Shown here: one piece after another, positions 53,780-63,202 of the stretch
How positions within the stretch are numbered: position 1 is the stretch's first letter
Layout of the letters: each line of letters starts with the position of its first letter
Assembly (NCBI GenBank): GCA_046759385.1
Contig: JBHICC010000004.1
Coordinates: 14,514-78,513 of the forward strand
Reading direction: 5' to 3'
Length of the DNA: 64,000 nt
Origin: JBHICC01 sp046759385
Lineage (GTDB): Bacteria; Pseudomonadota; Gammaproteobacteria; Acidiferrobacterales; SPGG2
Notes under the pieces: model-generated
The model's input: the letters and a program-made list of their open reading frames with translations, nothing else
What the model was told of the DNA's origin: nothing
Database searches by the model: none
Program-made: the position numbers and the translations under genes

Positions 53780-54226
53780 ATGCAGCAATATAAACGACCC
53801 GAGTCGGTCCTGGTGGTGGTCTATACACGCACTGGCAATGTGCTGCTATTGCATAGGAAGGATCGACCTGATTTCTGGCAGTCCGTGACCGGTAGCATGG
53901 AATGGGAAGAAAATGATCCGAGCGCGACGGCTCGTCGCGAACTCAAAGAGGAGACGGGTCTTACGGATACCGCCAAACTACGCAACTGGGGACAAACCTA
54001 TCGTTTTGAAATTCCACCGCCGTGGCAGCGCCGTTTCGCGCCTGGTACGCGCGAGAACGTTGAGCATCTGTTCTCGATCGAGCTGCTGCGCGAACCAGCC
54101 ATTACGTTAAACCCTACCGAGCACGATGATTATGTGTGGCTTTCGTTCGCGGAAGCGCGGAAGCGCGTGACATCTTGGACTAACCGCGATGCCATCGGTC
54201 TTGTGCAAACGCAGTGGGAGCATTGA
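53780..54226 (+). CDS. nudB: Dihydroneopterin triphosphate diphosphatase (Nudix)
   Basis: 148 aa. Nudix box from about residue 37: GSMEWEENDPSATARRELKE then ETGL, matching G-x5-E-x7-RE-x2-EE-x-G. RPESVLVVVYTRTGNVLLLH and NVEHLFSIELLREPAITLNP are typical of NudB, which removes pyrophosphate from dihydroneopterin triphosphate in folate synthesis. Position directly after aspS is the conserved gammaproteobacterial location. Confidence 0.93.
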   Translation: MQQYKRPESVLVVVYTRTGNVLLLHRKDRPDFWQSVTGSMEWEENDPSATARRELKEETGLTDTAKLRNWGQTYRFEIPPPWQRRFAPGTRENVEHLFSIELLREPAITLNPTEHDDYVWLSFAEARKRVTSWTNRDAIGLVQTQWEH

Positions 54227-54248
54227 TCTCTCGAATCGGCATGGCATC

Positions 54249-54899
54249 GTGAGGTCTGGTCGGTACAGCAAGGCCGTGGTGCTTGTACACGGGTTATGGT
54301 TGGCTGGGTGGTGCATGGTTGGGCTTAGCCGTCAATTAAAGCATTGTGGTTTCGATACGCGCCACAATTTCTCCTATCCTTCCGTGACGCACAACCTGTT
54401 GGAGAATGCCGAGGCGTTACACCGCTACGTGCGCTCGCTAGAAGCGTCGGCGGTACATCTTGTCGGTCATAGTCTTGGTGGGCTCGTTATTCGCGCACTA
54501 TTTCATCTTCATCCAGACCAACCGCCCGGGCGCGTCGTTACCCTGGGATCTCCGCATCGGGGGAGCTACCCGGCTGCGATGCTCACCCGCACCGCCCTCG
54601 GTCGCCGCATCACGGGACGTTCGATCCAACAGCTTCTCGCCGGTATGCCGGATTACTGGAGCTTGCCGGACCGCGATTTCGGTGTGATCGCGGGCGATCT
54701 CAGCATCGGAATGGGGGTTTTCTTCCCGGGACTGCCTCGACCGAACGATGGTGTCGTTACCCTCGAAGAAGCTTACTTGCCTGGGGCCACGGACTCCGTC
54801 ACCGTGCACGTCTCCCATAGCGCCCTGGTGCTCTCGGCCAACGCAGGGCGGCAGGTGTGCCATTTCCTAAAGACCGGGCGATTTGACCGCGATCACTGA
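54249..54899 (+). CDS. Alpha/beta-fold lipase-like hydrolase
   Basis: 216 aa from GTG 54249; earlier in-frame codons lie inside nudB. VVLVHGLWLAGWCMVGLSRQ is the oxyanion loop, VHLVGHSLGGLVIRALFHLH the nucleophile elbow, and TVHVSHSALVLSANAGRQVC likely provides the histidine. The small compact form resembles the PGAP1/LipB-type esterases with no membrane segment. It is inserted between nudB and yebC, where most gammaproteobacteria have nothing. Ribosome site not evident, so the start is tentative. Confidence 0.8.
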   Translation: MRSGRYSKAVVLVHGLWLAGWCMVGLSRQLKHCGFDTRHNFSYPSVTHNLLENAEALHRYVRSLEASAVHLVGHSLGGLVIRALFHLHPDQPPGRVVTLGSPHRGSYPAAMLTRTALGRRITGRSIQQLLAGMPDYWSLPDRDFGVIAGDLSIGMGVFFPGLPRPNDGVVTLEEAYLPGATDSVTVHVSHSALVLSANAGRQVCHFLKTGRFDRDH

Positions 54900-54996
54900 C
54901 TTCGGCCGGAGTTGGACGGACGGATGGAATGAGCGGACCGCCACCTTTTGGGCCATAATCATCCAGTGGTAAACTCCACCCGGCCGTTTCTGTGCT

Positions 54997-55010
54997 TTTC
55001 TCCGGAGAAA
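54997..55010. promoter_or_regulatory. Perfect palindrome upstream of yebC
   Basis: TTTCTCCGGAGAAA is a 14-bp perfect inverted repeat ending 27 nt before the yebC start. It could be an operator for a dimeric regulator or a small mRNA hairpin. It occurs in a 138-nt gap with no clear promoter boxes. Confidence 0.35.
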
Positions 55011-55037
55011 CAAGCGACTGCGTGACCAGGCGTATCC

Positions 55038-55784
55038 ATGGCCGGCCACAGTAAATGGGCCAATATCCGTTTCCGTAAAGGTGCCCAAGATGCGCGCCGC
55101 GGAAAGCTGTTCACCAAGTTGATACGGGAAATAACCGTTGCCGCACGGCTAGGCGGCGACGATCCTGGGTCCAACCCGCGCCTGCGTGCAGCGATCGATA
55201 AGGCCATGGCCCAGAACATGCCCAAGGAGAATGTGGAGCGCGCCATCAAGCGCGGCACCGGCGAGCTTGAGGGGGCAAGGTACGAGGACGTGCGCTATGA
55301 AGGCTATGGCCCCGGCGGCATGGCGGTGCTCGTTGAGTGTGCCACGGATAATCGCAATCGCACCGTGAACGAAGTGCGTCATGCGTTCTCCAAGCACGGC
55401 GGCAACCTCGGAACCGATGGGTCGGTGGCTTATCTCTTCACGAAGCGCGGCACCCTGAACTTTTCTGCAGGTACGGATGAGGAGGCTGTCATGGAGGCCG
55501 CGGTCTCCGCCGACGCCGCCGACGTGGTTACCGATGGAGACGGGACGATAGAGGTGCTCACTGCACCGGAGGATTTCGAAGCGGTGCGCGATGCGATGAA
55601 GGAGGCGGGCCTGACGCCCGAAATCGCGGAAATCACACAGCGCGCGTCGACCGATGTGCGGCTCACCGGCGACGACGCAAACAAGGCCATGCGTCTACTC
55701 GAGACACTCGAGGATTTGGACGATGTTCAGAATGTCTACACCAACGCTGACTTTCCGGAAGAGTTGGTCAGGCAGGAGGCTTGA
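55038..55784 (+). CDS. yebC: YebC/PmpR family translation/transcription factor
   Basis: 248 aa. [20 protein letters not shown] is the invariant family start, followed by [20 protein letters not shown] and [20 protein letters not shown]. YebC proteins have been described as DNA-binding regulators and, in recent work, as ribosome-acting factors that ease translation of polyproline. The gene precedes ruvC as in E. coli. Confidence 0.95.
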   Translation: MAGHSKWANIRFRKGAQDARRGKLFTKLIREITVAARLGGDDPGSNPRLRAAIDKAMAQNMPKENVERAIKRGTGELEGARYEDVRYEGYGPGGMAVLVECATDNRNRTVNEVRHAFSKHGGNLGTDGSVAYLFTKRGTLNFSAGTDEEAVMEAAVSADAADVVTDGDGTIEVLTAPEDFEAVRDAMKEAGLTPEIAEITQRASTDVRLTGDDANKAMRLLETLEDLDDVQNVYTNADFPEELVRQEA

Positions 55785-55815
55785 CGTTATAGCTACTAGT
55801 GGTTCGGGCGTGCTG

Positions 55816-56334
55816 ATGCGCGTGCTAGGCATCGATCCCGGATCGAGGATCACCGGTTACGGCGTGGTTACCGTTGCTTTCGATGGTGCCGTGGCCTATG
55901 TCAGCAGCGGCTGCATACGCACCGAGACAGCTGATCAACCACAGCGGCTCAAAACTATCTACAACGGGGTATGCGAAGTCATCACGATCTATGCGCCTGA
56001 TGTCGTCACGGTTGAGAAAGTATTCATGGCTCGTAATGCCGACTCGGCACTCAAGCTCGGTCAAGCGCGCGGAGCAGCATTGTGCGCTGGCATCAATCAC
56101 AAGCTTGAAGTTACCGAGTACTCGGCGCTACAGGTCAAACGTGCAGTCGTCGGTCGCGGCCATGCTCGCAAGGAACAAGTGCAACACATGGTCAAAGCGC
56201 TGCTCGGGCTGAACGACATGCCCCAAGCCGACGCCGCCGACGCACTGGCATGCGCAATCTGTCATGCACATCACACCGTCGGACAGACCGCATTGGCGCG
56301 GGGTTTTATGAAAGGCGTGAGAGTCGTGCGATGA
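55816..56334 (+). CDS. ruvC: Holliday junction resolvase RuvC
   Basis: 172 aa from ATG 55816; GTG 55810 is a close alternative, and the longer open frame lies inside yeb[18 protein letters not shown] has the first catalytic Asp, [20 protein letters not shown] the Glu, and the [17 protein letters not shown] end carries the remaining acidic/His residues. The resolvase cuts Holliday junctions in the RuvABC complex. Its stop overlaps the ruvA start as ATGA. Confidence 0.95.
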   Translation: MRVLGIDPGSRITGYGVVTVAFDGAVAYVSSGCIRTETADQPQRLKTIYNGVCEVITIYAPDVVTVEKVFMARNADSALKLGQARGAALCAGINHKLEVTEYSALQVKRAVVGRGHARKEQVQHMVKALLGLNDMPQADAADALACAICHAHHTVGQTALARGFMKGVRVVR

Positions 56335-56930
56335 TCGGCCGCCTGCGCGGGAAGCTGCTACGCAAGGAACCCCCATCACTACTATTAGACGTAGGCGGAG
56401 TGGGGTATGAGCTTGAGGCGCCAATGACCACCTTTTATGACTTGCCGCCCGTTGGTGAGAACGTGGTACTGCACACACACATGGTAGTGCGAGAGGATGC
56501 GCAACTTTTATACGGTTTTAGCCGGGAGACCCAACGCCGCTTGTTTCGTAGCTTGTTGAAGGTAAGCGGCATCGGTCCGCGCATGGCGTTGGCAATCTTA
56601 TCAGGCCTTTCCGAGGACGAGTTTATGCGGTGCGTCAGTAACGAGGACATCATGCGCCTGAGTCAGGCGCCCGGGGTTGGACGTAAGACCGCCGAGCGAC
56701 TCGTGGTCGAGATGCGTGACAAGGCCTTTGCCGGGTCCGGCGCCGACCCGACTGATGGTATCGAGGTCGCGTTTACAGCGCCTCAGGATCCAGTAAGCGA
56801 AGCGGTCAGCGCGCTAATTGCGTTGGGATATAAGCCCAACGAGGCGAGCCGTGCCGTGCGCGGTGTGCCTTCGAATGGGCTCAGTACCGAAGAGATCATT
56901 CGCCAAGCACTAAAACGTGTCGCAGGATAA
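56331..56930 (+). CDS. ruvA: Holliday junction DNA helicase subunit RuvA
   Basis: 199 aa from ATG 56331, coupled to ruv[21 protein letters not shown] opens the OB-fold, the tandem helix-hairpin-helix region contains [20 protein letters not shown] and [19 protein letters not shown], and the C-terminal domain III ([20 protein letters not shown]) binds RuvB. Binds the four-way junction as a tetramer. Confidence 0.95.
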   Translation: MIGRLRGKLLRKEPPSLLLDVGGVGYELEAPMTTFYDLPPVGENVVLHTHMVVREDAQLLYGFSRETQRRLFRSLLKVSGIGPRMALAILSGLSEDEFMRCVSNEDIMRLSQAPGVGRKTAERLVVEMRDKAFAGSGADPTDGIEVAFTAPQDPVSEAVSALIALGYKPNEASRAVRGVPSNGLSTEEIIRQALKRVAG

Positions 56931-56934
56931 TCAC

Positions 56935-57981
56935 GTGATTGAGTCCGACCGCCTTATCTCAGCACACGTGCTGAGCACGCCGGAAGACGCAAACAATGAA
57001 CGTAGCCTACGCCCGACATCACTCAGGGACTACATCGGTCAGCCGCACGTTCACCGGCAGATGGAAGTCTTCATACCAGCGGCGCGTGAGCGTGGAGAAG
57101 CGATGGACCATGTGCTGGTGTTCGGTCCGCCGGGGCTAGGTAAGACCACGCTCGCACACATCATCGCCCACGCGTTGGACGTTAGCTTGCGTCAGACGTC
57201 AGGACCGGTGCTAGAGCGCCCGGGCGATCTAGCGGCACTGCTTACGAATCTGCAGCCGCGCGATGTGCTTTTCATCGACGAGATCCATCGCCTAAGTCCA
57301 GTCGTCGAAGAGATTCTGTATCCGGCGATGGAGGACTATCAGCTCGACATCATCATCGGCGAGGGTCCGGCGGCGCGTTCGATCAAGCTTGATCTGCCGC
57401 CGTTCACCCTGGTTGGTGCGACTACGCGCGCGGGTTTGCTGACCTCACCGCTGAGAGATCGCTTTGGTATCGTGCAGCGGCTGGAATATTATGCGGCGGA
57501 GGAGCTAGCCAAGATCATCGAACGCTCGGCCAAGATCCTGGGTGTCCCGGTGGAGCGTGAAGGGGTGACGGCGATCGCGCAGCGTTCGCGTGGCACACCA
57601 CGCATCGCCAATCGGCTATTGCGTCGCGCCCGCGATTACGCGCAAATCAAGGGTAACGGTCACCTCACCCAGGAGAGCGCTGAGCAAGCACTGGAGATGT
57701 TGGATGTCGACGCGCGCGGTTTCGATGTGCTTGATCGCAAGTTGCTGCTTACCGTCATCGAGACGTTTGAAGGTGGCCCGGTCGGCATTGACAGCCTCGC
57801 CGCCGCCGTCGGCGAGGAACGCGGTACCATCGAGGATGTGATCGAACCGTTCCTGATTCAGCAGGGTTTTCTGTTACGCACGCCCCGCGGCCGCACGGCT
57901 ACAGCGAAGGCATGGCAGCATTTCGGGTTGTCTGCCCCAGTGAAGGCGAGCGCGCAGCACGGCCTGTTCGGAGGCGAGTAG
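56935..57981 (+). CDS. ruvB: Holliday junction branch-migration ATPase RuvB
   Basis: 348 aa from GTG 56935, preceded by AGGA, which gives the family start VIESDRLIS (E. coli MIEADRLIS); the GTG at 56917 overlaps ruvA. Walker [21 protein letters not shown], Walker [13 protein letters not shown], sensor [20 protein letters not shown], and a C-terminal winged helix. Motor for branch migration with RuvA. Confidence 0.96.
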   Translation: MIESDRLISAHVLSTPEDANNERSLRPTSLRDYIGQPHVHRQMEVFIPAARERGEAMDHVLVFGPPGLGKTTLAHIIAHALDVSLRQTSGPVLERPGDLAALLTNLQPRDVLFIDEIHRLSPVVEEILYPAMEDYQLDIIIGEGPAARSIKLDLPPFTLVGATTRAGLLTSPLRDRFGIVQRLEYYAAEELAKIIERSAKILGVPVEREGVTAIAQRSRGTPRIANRLLRRARDYAQIKGNGHLTQESAEQALEMLDVDARGFDVLDRKLLLTVIETFEGGPVGIDSLAAAVGEERGTIEDVIEPFLIQQGFLLRTPRGRTATAKAWQHFGLSAPVKASAQHGLFGGE

Positions 57982-58005
57982 CCCCGAATCCGGGGGGGCG
58001 CGTTT

Positions 58006-58425
58006 ATGTCTAAGGACGACAAATTGGGCAAGCACTTCGCTATTCCAGTGCGGGTCTATTACGAGGATACAGACGCGGGCGGTGTGGTCTATTACGCCAA
58101 CTACCTTAAGTTCATGGAACGCGCCCGCACCGAATGGTTGCGGACACTCGGCTTCGAGCAGGACGCGCTCTCAAAGGAAGAAGGTGTGATCTTTGCCGTG
58201 CGTACGCTTAAAGTAGACTTCTTGAAACCCGGGCGTTTTAACGATTTATTGCATGCTACCGTTAGTATCAGTCACAGGGGTCATGCCAGCTTAACCTTCG
58301 CGCAGGCCGTTGCGCGCGAAAGCACAACGCTCTGTCAGGCTGAGGTCAAAGTCGCATGCCTGGACGCGCGGCGGTTTACGCCCCGCTCGATACCTCGCCG
58401 GATCGTTTCTGAAGTCGAGAGGTAA
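58006..58425 (+). CDS. ybgC: Tol-Pal-associated acyl-CoA thioesterase YbgC
   Basis: 139 aa. IPVRVYYEDTDAGGVVYYAN contains the Asp-Thr-Asp-Ala-Gly active site of YbgC hotdog thioesterases, and YLKFMERARTEWLRTLGFEQ follows. In E. coli it acts on short acyl-CoA and interacts with acyl carrier protein. First gene of the tol-pal operon; its final bases (GAGAGG) form the ribosome site for tolQ. Confidence 0.94.
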   Translation: MSKDDKLGKHFAIPVRVYYEDTDAGGVVYYANYLKFMERARTEWLRTLGFEQDALSKEEGVIFAVRTLKVDFLKPGRFNDLLHATVSISHRGHASLTFAQAVARESTTLCQAEVKVACLDARRFTPRSIPRRIVSEVER

Positions 58426-58430
58426 CTGTC

Positions 58431-59132
58431 TTGGAAGTCGTACCATCAGCCGAAGGGATCGCGTTGCTTACCTTGATCAAGCAAGCGAGCTGGGTCGTGC
58501 AGTTGGTCATGTTGGTACTGCTGCTCGCCTCTCTGATCTCCTGGTATTTCATTTTCGGAAAATACTTCGTGTTTAGATCCGCCGCTGCCAGCGCTGACCG
58601 CTTTGAACGCCGCTTCTGGTCAGGCGGTAATCTCAACCAGATGTACTCTGAGCTCAGCCGTAGCGATGGCGACCCGACCGGCATGGCGAGCGTCTTTGTC
58701 GATGGATTCCGTGAATACAAACGTCTCGTGCAGCCCGGGAAGACCAAGCCCGCCGATCTCCTGGAAGGCGTGCAGCGCGCTATGCGTGTTGCGCTTTCCC
58801 GCGAGATCGATTATCTGGAAATACACTTACCGTTTCTTGCGACGGTGGGGTCAACCAGCCCGTACATCGGCCTGTTCGGTACCGTCTGGGGGATCATGAA
58901 CTCCTTCCGGGCACTGGGCTCCTTGCAGCAGGCTACGATCGCACACGTGGCACCGGGGATCGCCGAGGCGTTGATTGCTACCGCAATGGGTTTGCTTGCT
59001 GCCATCCCCGCCGTGATCGCTTACAACCGTTACTCGAACAAAGTGGAGCGACTTGTGACGCAATACGAACGCTTCATGGACGAGTTCTCGAGCATTGTTC
59101 GACGCCAGGCACTGACACAACCGAGGAGCTGA
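58431..59132 (+). CDS. tolQ: TolQ proton channel
   Basis: 233 aa from TTG 58431, with GAGAGG upstream at proper spacing. Three helices: LIKQASWVVQLVMLVLLLAS, PFLATVGSTSPYIGLFGTVW and VAPGIAEALIATAMGLLAAI, the last two holding the conserved Thr residues of the TolQ/ExbB pore. Inner-membrane stator of the Tol-Pal system, which constricts the outer membrane at division. Confidence 0.96.
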   Translation: MEVVPSAEGIALLTLIKQASWVVQLVMLVLLLASLISWYFIFGKYFVFRSAAASADRFERRFWSGGNLNQMYSELSRSDGDPTGMASVFVDGFREYKRLVQPGKTKPADLLEGVQRAMRVALSREIDYLEIHLPFLATVGSTSPYIGLFGTVWGIMNSFRALGSLQQATIAHVAPGIAEALIATAMGLLAAIPAVIAYNRYSNKVERLVTQYERFMDEFSSIVRRQALTQPRS

Positions 59133-59134
59133 CC

Positions 59135-59557
59135 ATGGACCCGTATCGCCTGCGTCGCAAGAAACTCATGAGCGAAATCAACGTGGTTCCCTACATCGAC
59201 GTTATGCTGGTGCTGCTCGTGATCTTTATGATTACGGCACCACTGCTGAGCACCGGGGTGAAGGTCGATCTGCCGCAAGCCGCCGCCAATCCGGTGAATG
59301 TCAAGGATGTCGAAACCCTGGTTGTCACGGTGGATCGCGAAGGGGTGTACTATTTGGACGACCGCAAGATAACAGCGAAGGCACTGCGCAAGCGTATCGC
59401 CGCGATTATGCGGCTGCGGCCACAGACCCCGATCCTGGTGCGTGGTGACCGCCGCGTCCCGTATGGCGAGGTCGTCAAAACGATGGCACTGCTGCAAGAA
59501 GCCGGTGCGCCGAGCGTGGGCCTGGTTACTCAACCGGTTTTGAAGCGAAGAAAGTAG
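59135..59557 (+). CDS. tolR: TolR
   Basis: 140 aa. NVVPYIDVMLVLLVIFMITA places the proton-carrying Asp22 in the single membrane helix, in contrast to the Asn found at this position in the ExbD-type protein at 14260. The periplasmic domain (VRGDRRVPYGEVVKTMALLQ) is normal. Works with TolQ and TolA. Two nucleotides separate it from tolQ. Confidence 0.96.
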   Translation: MDPYRLRRKKLMSEINVVPYIDVMLVLLVIFMITAPLLSTGVKVDLPQAAANPVNVKDVETLVVTVDREGVYYLDDRKITAKALRKRIAAIMRLRPQTPILVRGDRRVPYGEVVKTMALLQEAGAPSVGLVTQPVLKRRK

Positions 59558-59558
59558 C

Positions 59559-60419
59559 ATGCGTTGGCGACGAGCGCATAGATCGTCAAGTTCTTTCAAG
59601 GCGCTGACCTTGGCGGTGGCGCTGCACCTAATCGTCATCGCGGCGCTGGTGATCGCGTTTCGTTGGCCTGCGCCCACCGCCAGTAACGTGCAAGTGATCC
59701 AGGCCATTGCCGTCGATAAGACCCCTGCACAGAAGAAAGCGGAGGAAGAGAAAAAGAAGCGCGAACTGGCGAAGAAGCGCGCGGCTGAACAGCGCAAGAA
59801 AGAGGCCGCGCGCAAGAAGCGCCTAGCCGCAGAGCGCCAGCGCAAAGAAATGGAGCGCACGCGCCGCGAAGCCGAAGCGAAGAAGCGGGCCGAAGAGCAA
59901 AAGCGGTTTGAGCAAGAGCAGCAGCGCCTGGCTGCGGAAAGACAACGGCTTGAAGAAGAAAAGCAGCGGCTCGAAGAGGCGCGTAGACAAAGGCAAGAGC
60001 AAGAGCGTCAGCAAGTGGAGGACGAGCAACGGCAGAAAGAGGCTGAAGAGCAATTGGCGGCGATGATGGCGGCGGAGGAGCAAGCGCGCAAGGACGCGGA
60101 ACGTCAGGCGCGAGCACTGACCGAAACCGAGAAATACAAGATCCTGATCCGCCAGAAAGTGACGCGCAACTGGGTGCGTCCGCCCGCCAGCGAAAAGGGA
60201 CTCAAGTGCACCGTGCGTGTGAAGCTCGTGCCAGGCGGTGAGGTATTGCAGGTCAGTGTCGTGAAGTCGAGCGGCGATGAGGTATTCGACCGTTCGGTCG
60301 AGAATGCGGTTTTCAAAGCCGCGCCGCTACCCTTGCCTGGGGACAGAGACCTCTTCGAATACTTTCGCGATATCGAATTCCTGTTTAACCCGGATAAGCA
60401 GACAAAACAACCGACATGA
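59559..60419 (+). CDS. tolA: TolA
   Basis: 286 aa. N-terminal membrane anchor (ALTLAVALHLIVIAALVIAF), a long Lys/Glu/Ala/Arg helical domain II (about 55-190; repeats such as RQRLEEEKQRLEEARRQRQE), and a C-terminal TolA/TonB domain (LKCTVRVKLVPGGEVLQVSV, EVFDRSVENAVFKAAPLPLP). Shorter than E. coli TolA (421 aa) because of a shorter domain II. Stop overlaps the tolB ATG. Confidence 0.95.
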   Translation: MRWRRAHRSSSSFKALTLAVALHLIVIAALVIAFRWPAPTASNVQVIQAIAVDKTPAQKKAEEEKKKRELAKKRAAEQRKKEAARKKRLAAERQRKEMERTRREAEAKKRAEEQKRFEQEQQRLAAERQRLEEEKQRLEEARRQRQEQERQQVEDEQRQKEAEEQLAAMMAAEEQARKDAERQARALTETEKYKILIRQKVTRNWVRPPASEKGLKCTVRVKLVPGGEVLQVSVVKSSGDEVFDRSVENAVFKAAPLPLPGDRDLFEYFRDIEFLFNPDKQTKQPT

Positions 60420-61732
60420 AAAAACGACTTTATAATTTCCTCGCCGTTGTTTTTTTCGGCCTTTGGAGCGCGACCGCGCAGGCAATTCTGACCATCGAGA
60501 TCACACAGAGCGCGGACGCCGGCATACCGATCGCTGTTGTGCCGTTTGGGATCGAGGGCCAGGTCCAGGCGGTCGACAATGTCTCGAATGTGGTCGCGAT
60601 GGATCTCGCGCGTAGCGGGCGTTTTTCCTTGATCCCGGAGGAGAACTTTCTATCAACACCGCACGCGAACAAAGAGGTCGTATTCAAGGACTGGCGTATC
60701 TCCAAGGCCGAGGCCCTGGTGATTGGCACCATGCGCGAACCCAGTGCTGGCCGGTTCGAGATCACCTTCCGGCTCTACGACGTGTTCCGCCAGAAGCAGC
60801 TCGCCGGCTTCCGGTATACGGCCACGGTCGCGTCACTGCGCTCTGTGGGGCACCAAATTGCCGACGTTATCTACGAGAAACTGACTGGTGAGCCGGGCGC
60901 GTTCAATACGCGAATCGCCTATGTCACGCGCGAAGACACCCCTAAGGGGCTCATTTTCAACCTGCAGGTGGCCGACTCTGACGGCCATAATGCCGCCACC
61001 ATACTGAGTTCGACCGAGCCCATTCTGTCGCCCTCCTGGTCGCCGAATGGCAAGCAGCTCGCCTATGTCTCATTTGAAGGGGGCCGCTCCAGGATCTACA
61101 TTCAAACTATTGCAACCGAGCAAAGGAGTCTGATCGCCGATTTCCCCGGCATCAACGGTGCCCCGGCGTATTCACCTGATGGAAGACGTTTGGCGATGAC
61201 CTTATCCAAGGATGGCAACGCGGAAATCTATGTTCTCGACTTGGACACTAAGCGGCTGAAACGATTGACTCATAGCCGCGCCATCGACACTGAGCCGGCC
61301 TGGTCTCCAGATGGTCAAGAGATCGTGTTCACCTCCGATCGCGCCGGCAGACCTCAGGTCTATCGCATGAAGGCCAGCGGCAAGGGGGTCGAGCGCTTGA
61401 CCTTCGAGGGTGATTCCAACGCACGGCCCTCATACGCGGCCAACGGCGAGATACTCACTATGGTCACTGAGTTTCGCGGGCGATATCATATCGCGGTTCT
61501 ACGGATCAAGGACCGGGCCTTGCAGGTCCTGTCCGATACACCCTTGGATGAATCACCGAGTTTCGCGCCCAACGGGCGCATGATTCTTTACGCAACCGCT
61601 GCCGGCGGCAAAGGCGTGCTCGCCTCTGTCTCGTCCGACGGGCGGGTGCGGCAGCTTTACAAGCTGGAGGAAGGCGACGTGCGTGAGCCTGCGTGGTCGC
61701 CGTATAATCGTAAACTTGCATTAAAGGAGTGA
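60416..61732 (+). CDS. tolB: TolB beta-propeller
   Basis: 438 aa. Signal peptide MKKRLYNFLAVVFFGLWSAT, cleaved after AQA. N-terminal domain (IPIAVVPFGIEGQ) then six propeller blades with repeated WSPDG-type motifs (PSWSPNGKQLAYVSFEGGRS, PAYSPDGRRLAMTLSKDGNA, PAWSPDGQEIVFTSDRAGRP). Periplasmic partner of Pal and TolA. Confidence 0.96.
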   Translation: MKKRLYNFLAVVFFGLWSATAQAILTIEITQSADAGIPIAVVPFGIEGQVQAVDNVSNVVAMDLARSGRFSLIPEENFLSTPHANKEVVFKDWRISKAEALVIGTMREPSAGRFEITFRLYDVFRQKQLAGFRYTATVASLRSVGHQIADVIYEKLTGEPGAFNTRIAYVTREDTPKGLIFNLQVADSDGHNAATILSSTEPILSPSWSPNGKQLAYVSFEGGRSRIYIQTIATEQRSLIADFPGINGAPAYSPDGRRLAMTLSKDGNAEIYVLDLDTKRLKRLTHSRAIDTEPAWSPDGQEIVFTSDRAGRPQVYRMKASGKGVERLTFEGDSNARPSYAANGEILTMVTEFRGRYHIAVLRIKDRALQVLSDTPLDESPSFAPNGRMILYATAAGGKGVLASVSSDGRVRQLYKLEEGDVREPAWSPYNRKLALKE

Positions 61733-61739
61733 TGCCCCG

Positions 61740-62309
61740 ATGAAAAACGTACTTTATATTGCCGTTGCATTGATGGTTGCCGCGGCGCTCGGCGCGTGCG
61801 CCGGTAGCGCGGTGAAGGAAGAGGCTCCGGTTGAGGATCAGTCGACAAGCGCAGCCGGCGCAGGTGGTACCGCTAGCGGCGGGGCCCAGACCGGGACCCC
61901 TGGTAGCCCCGGTTCCGAAGGCACGATGTTGGGCACCGGCGGCGGGCAGGTAGCCATGATGGGTGGCAAGCCCCTCAAGATGATTGTTCATTTCGAGTTT
62001 GATAGCAGCGCGGTCGACAGCGAGGCGCGCCAGATTATCGAGCAACACGCGGCTTATCTGTCGGCCAACCCGGACGTCAAGGTCAATCTCGAAGGACATG
62101 CTGATGAACGCGGCACGCGAGAATATAATCTCGCTTTGGGTGAGCGTCGCGGCGGGTCGGTCGACCGCATGCTCCGTGTGCTGGGTGTATCCGAGGATCG
62201 GATGACGATCATCTCGTATGGCGAGGAGCAGCCACTGGCGATGGGCCACGGCGAGTCTTCCTGGCGCGTGAATCGGCGCGTGGAGTTCGTCTACTCGGCG
62301 GGTACCTGA
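61740..62309 (+). CDS. pal: Peptidoglycan-associated lipoprotein Pal
   Basis: 189 aa. Lipobox ALGAC with Cys20; a Gly/Ser/Thr-rich linker to about residue 78; then an OmpA-like peptidoglycan-binding domain (IVHFEFDSSAVDSEARQIIE, VNLEGHADERGTREYNLALG). Outer-membrane lipoprotein of the Tol-Pal system. The linker is longer than in E. coli Pal (173 aa). Confidence 0.96.
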   Translation: MKNVLYIAVALMVAAALGACAGSAVKEEAPVEDQSTSAAGAGGTASGGAQTGTPGSPGSEGTMLGTGGGQVAMMGGKPLKMIVHFEFDSSAVDSEARQIIEQHAAYLSANPDVKVNLEGHADERGTREYNLALGERRGGSVDRMLRVLGVSEDRMTIISYGEEQPLAMGHGESSWRVNRRVEFVYSAGT

Positions 62310-62349
62310 GCTAACGAACAACGCGTACCCATAAACGGGGGTGACACTT

Positions 62350-63132
62350 GTGCGCGTACACGCATCTATTCTAAAAGCGGTCGTGTTGGCGCTGGTACTG
62401 ATGCCCATGATGGTGTGGGCACAGCGGGGCGAAGTCACCTTGTCGCGTGACACGGCACTGGAGTTGGTGACGCAAATGGAGGCTTTACAAGCCGAGTTGC
62501 GTCAACTTCGTAACCAGGTCGAGACGCAGGCGTACGAGGTCGAGCGCTTGAAGGAAAGCCAGCGCCAGATGATGCAAGATATCGAACAGCGCGTAAGCAC
62601 GCTTGAGCGTGCTGGCCCGACTGCAGCGACGACACCAACCGGCACAACGACTACGCCGACGCGGCCTTCGTCCACAACCGCGATCATCGCCACGCCGACG
62701 CCGTCGCGCACGACGCCGCCGACGACTCCTACGGCGCCGGTCAACGCGAAGGAACAACGCGAATATGATGCGGCATTTACTCTGCTGAAGCAGGGACGCT
62801 ACACGCGCGCGAGTCAGGCGTTCCGGGCGTTTCTGCAGAAGTACCCGCAAAGCCCGCTCGCCAGTAACGCACAATACTGGACCGCCGAGGCCAATTACGT
62901 CGTGCGAAACTTTGGGCAGGCGCTGGAGGAGTTCAACAAGGTCGTGACGCAGTATCCGGAAAGCCAGAAAGTACCGGATGCGTTACTTAAGATCGGATAC
63001 AGCTATTACGAGCTGCGGACATGGGACAAGGCTCGCCAGGCGCTAACTAGCGTCGTCGAGCGCTTTCCCAACACGACTGTCGCCAAGCTTGCGCAGATTC
63101 GTTTGACGAAGATGAAAGAGGAAGGGCACTAG
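62350..63132 (+). CDS. cpoB: CpoB (YbgF) cell division coordinator
   Basis: 260 aa from GTG 62350, 7 nt after GGGGGTGA; GTG 62341 is closer to the G-run and less likely. Signal peptide ILKAVVLALVLMPMMVWAQ; coiled coil (QMEALQAELRQLRNQVETQA); a Thr/Pro-rich linker; then three TPR repeats (AAFTLLKQGRYTRASQAFRA, YWTAEANYVVRNFGQALEEF, KIGYSYYELRTWDKARQALT). Couples Tol-Pal constriction to septal peptidoglycan synthesis. Last gene of the operon. Confidence 0.95.
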   Translation: MRVHASILKAVVLALVLMPMMVWAQRGEVTLSRDTALELVTQMEALQAELRQLRNQVETQAYEVERLKESQRQMMQDIEQRVSTLERAGPTAATTPTGTTTTPTRPSSTTAIIATPTPSRTTPPTTPTAPVNAKEQREYDAAFTLLKQGRYTRASQAFRAFLQKYPQSPLASNAQYWTAEANYVVRNFGQALEEFNKVVTQYPESQKVPDALLKIGYSYYELRTWDKARQALTSVVERFPNTTVAKLAQIRLTKMKEEGH

Positions 63133-63163
63133 AGATCTGCCTGCGGCCATCTGATTTGCCCTC

Positions 63164-63202
63164 AAAGGCGGCCAGCGGAAACGTCGGCCGCCTTTTCGTT
63201 TT
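63164..63202 (+). terminator. Intrinsic terminator of the tol-pal operon
   Basis: AAAGGCGGCC (63164-63173) pairs perfectly with GGCCGCCTTT (63186-63195) around a 12-nt loop, followed by T-rich TTTTCGTTTT. It lies 31 nt after the cpoB stop. Confidence 0.92.

Noticed and set aside
59030..59860. 276-codon minus-strand frame across tolQ, tolR and tolA
   Set aside because: Antisense to certain genes; the Arg/Ser/Phe-rich start mirrors the Lys/Glu-rich TolA repeat.
61506..62453. 315-codon minus-strand frame across tolB, pal and cpoB
   Set aside because: Opposite three certain genes and without any recognisable domain; an effect of high GC content.
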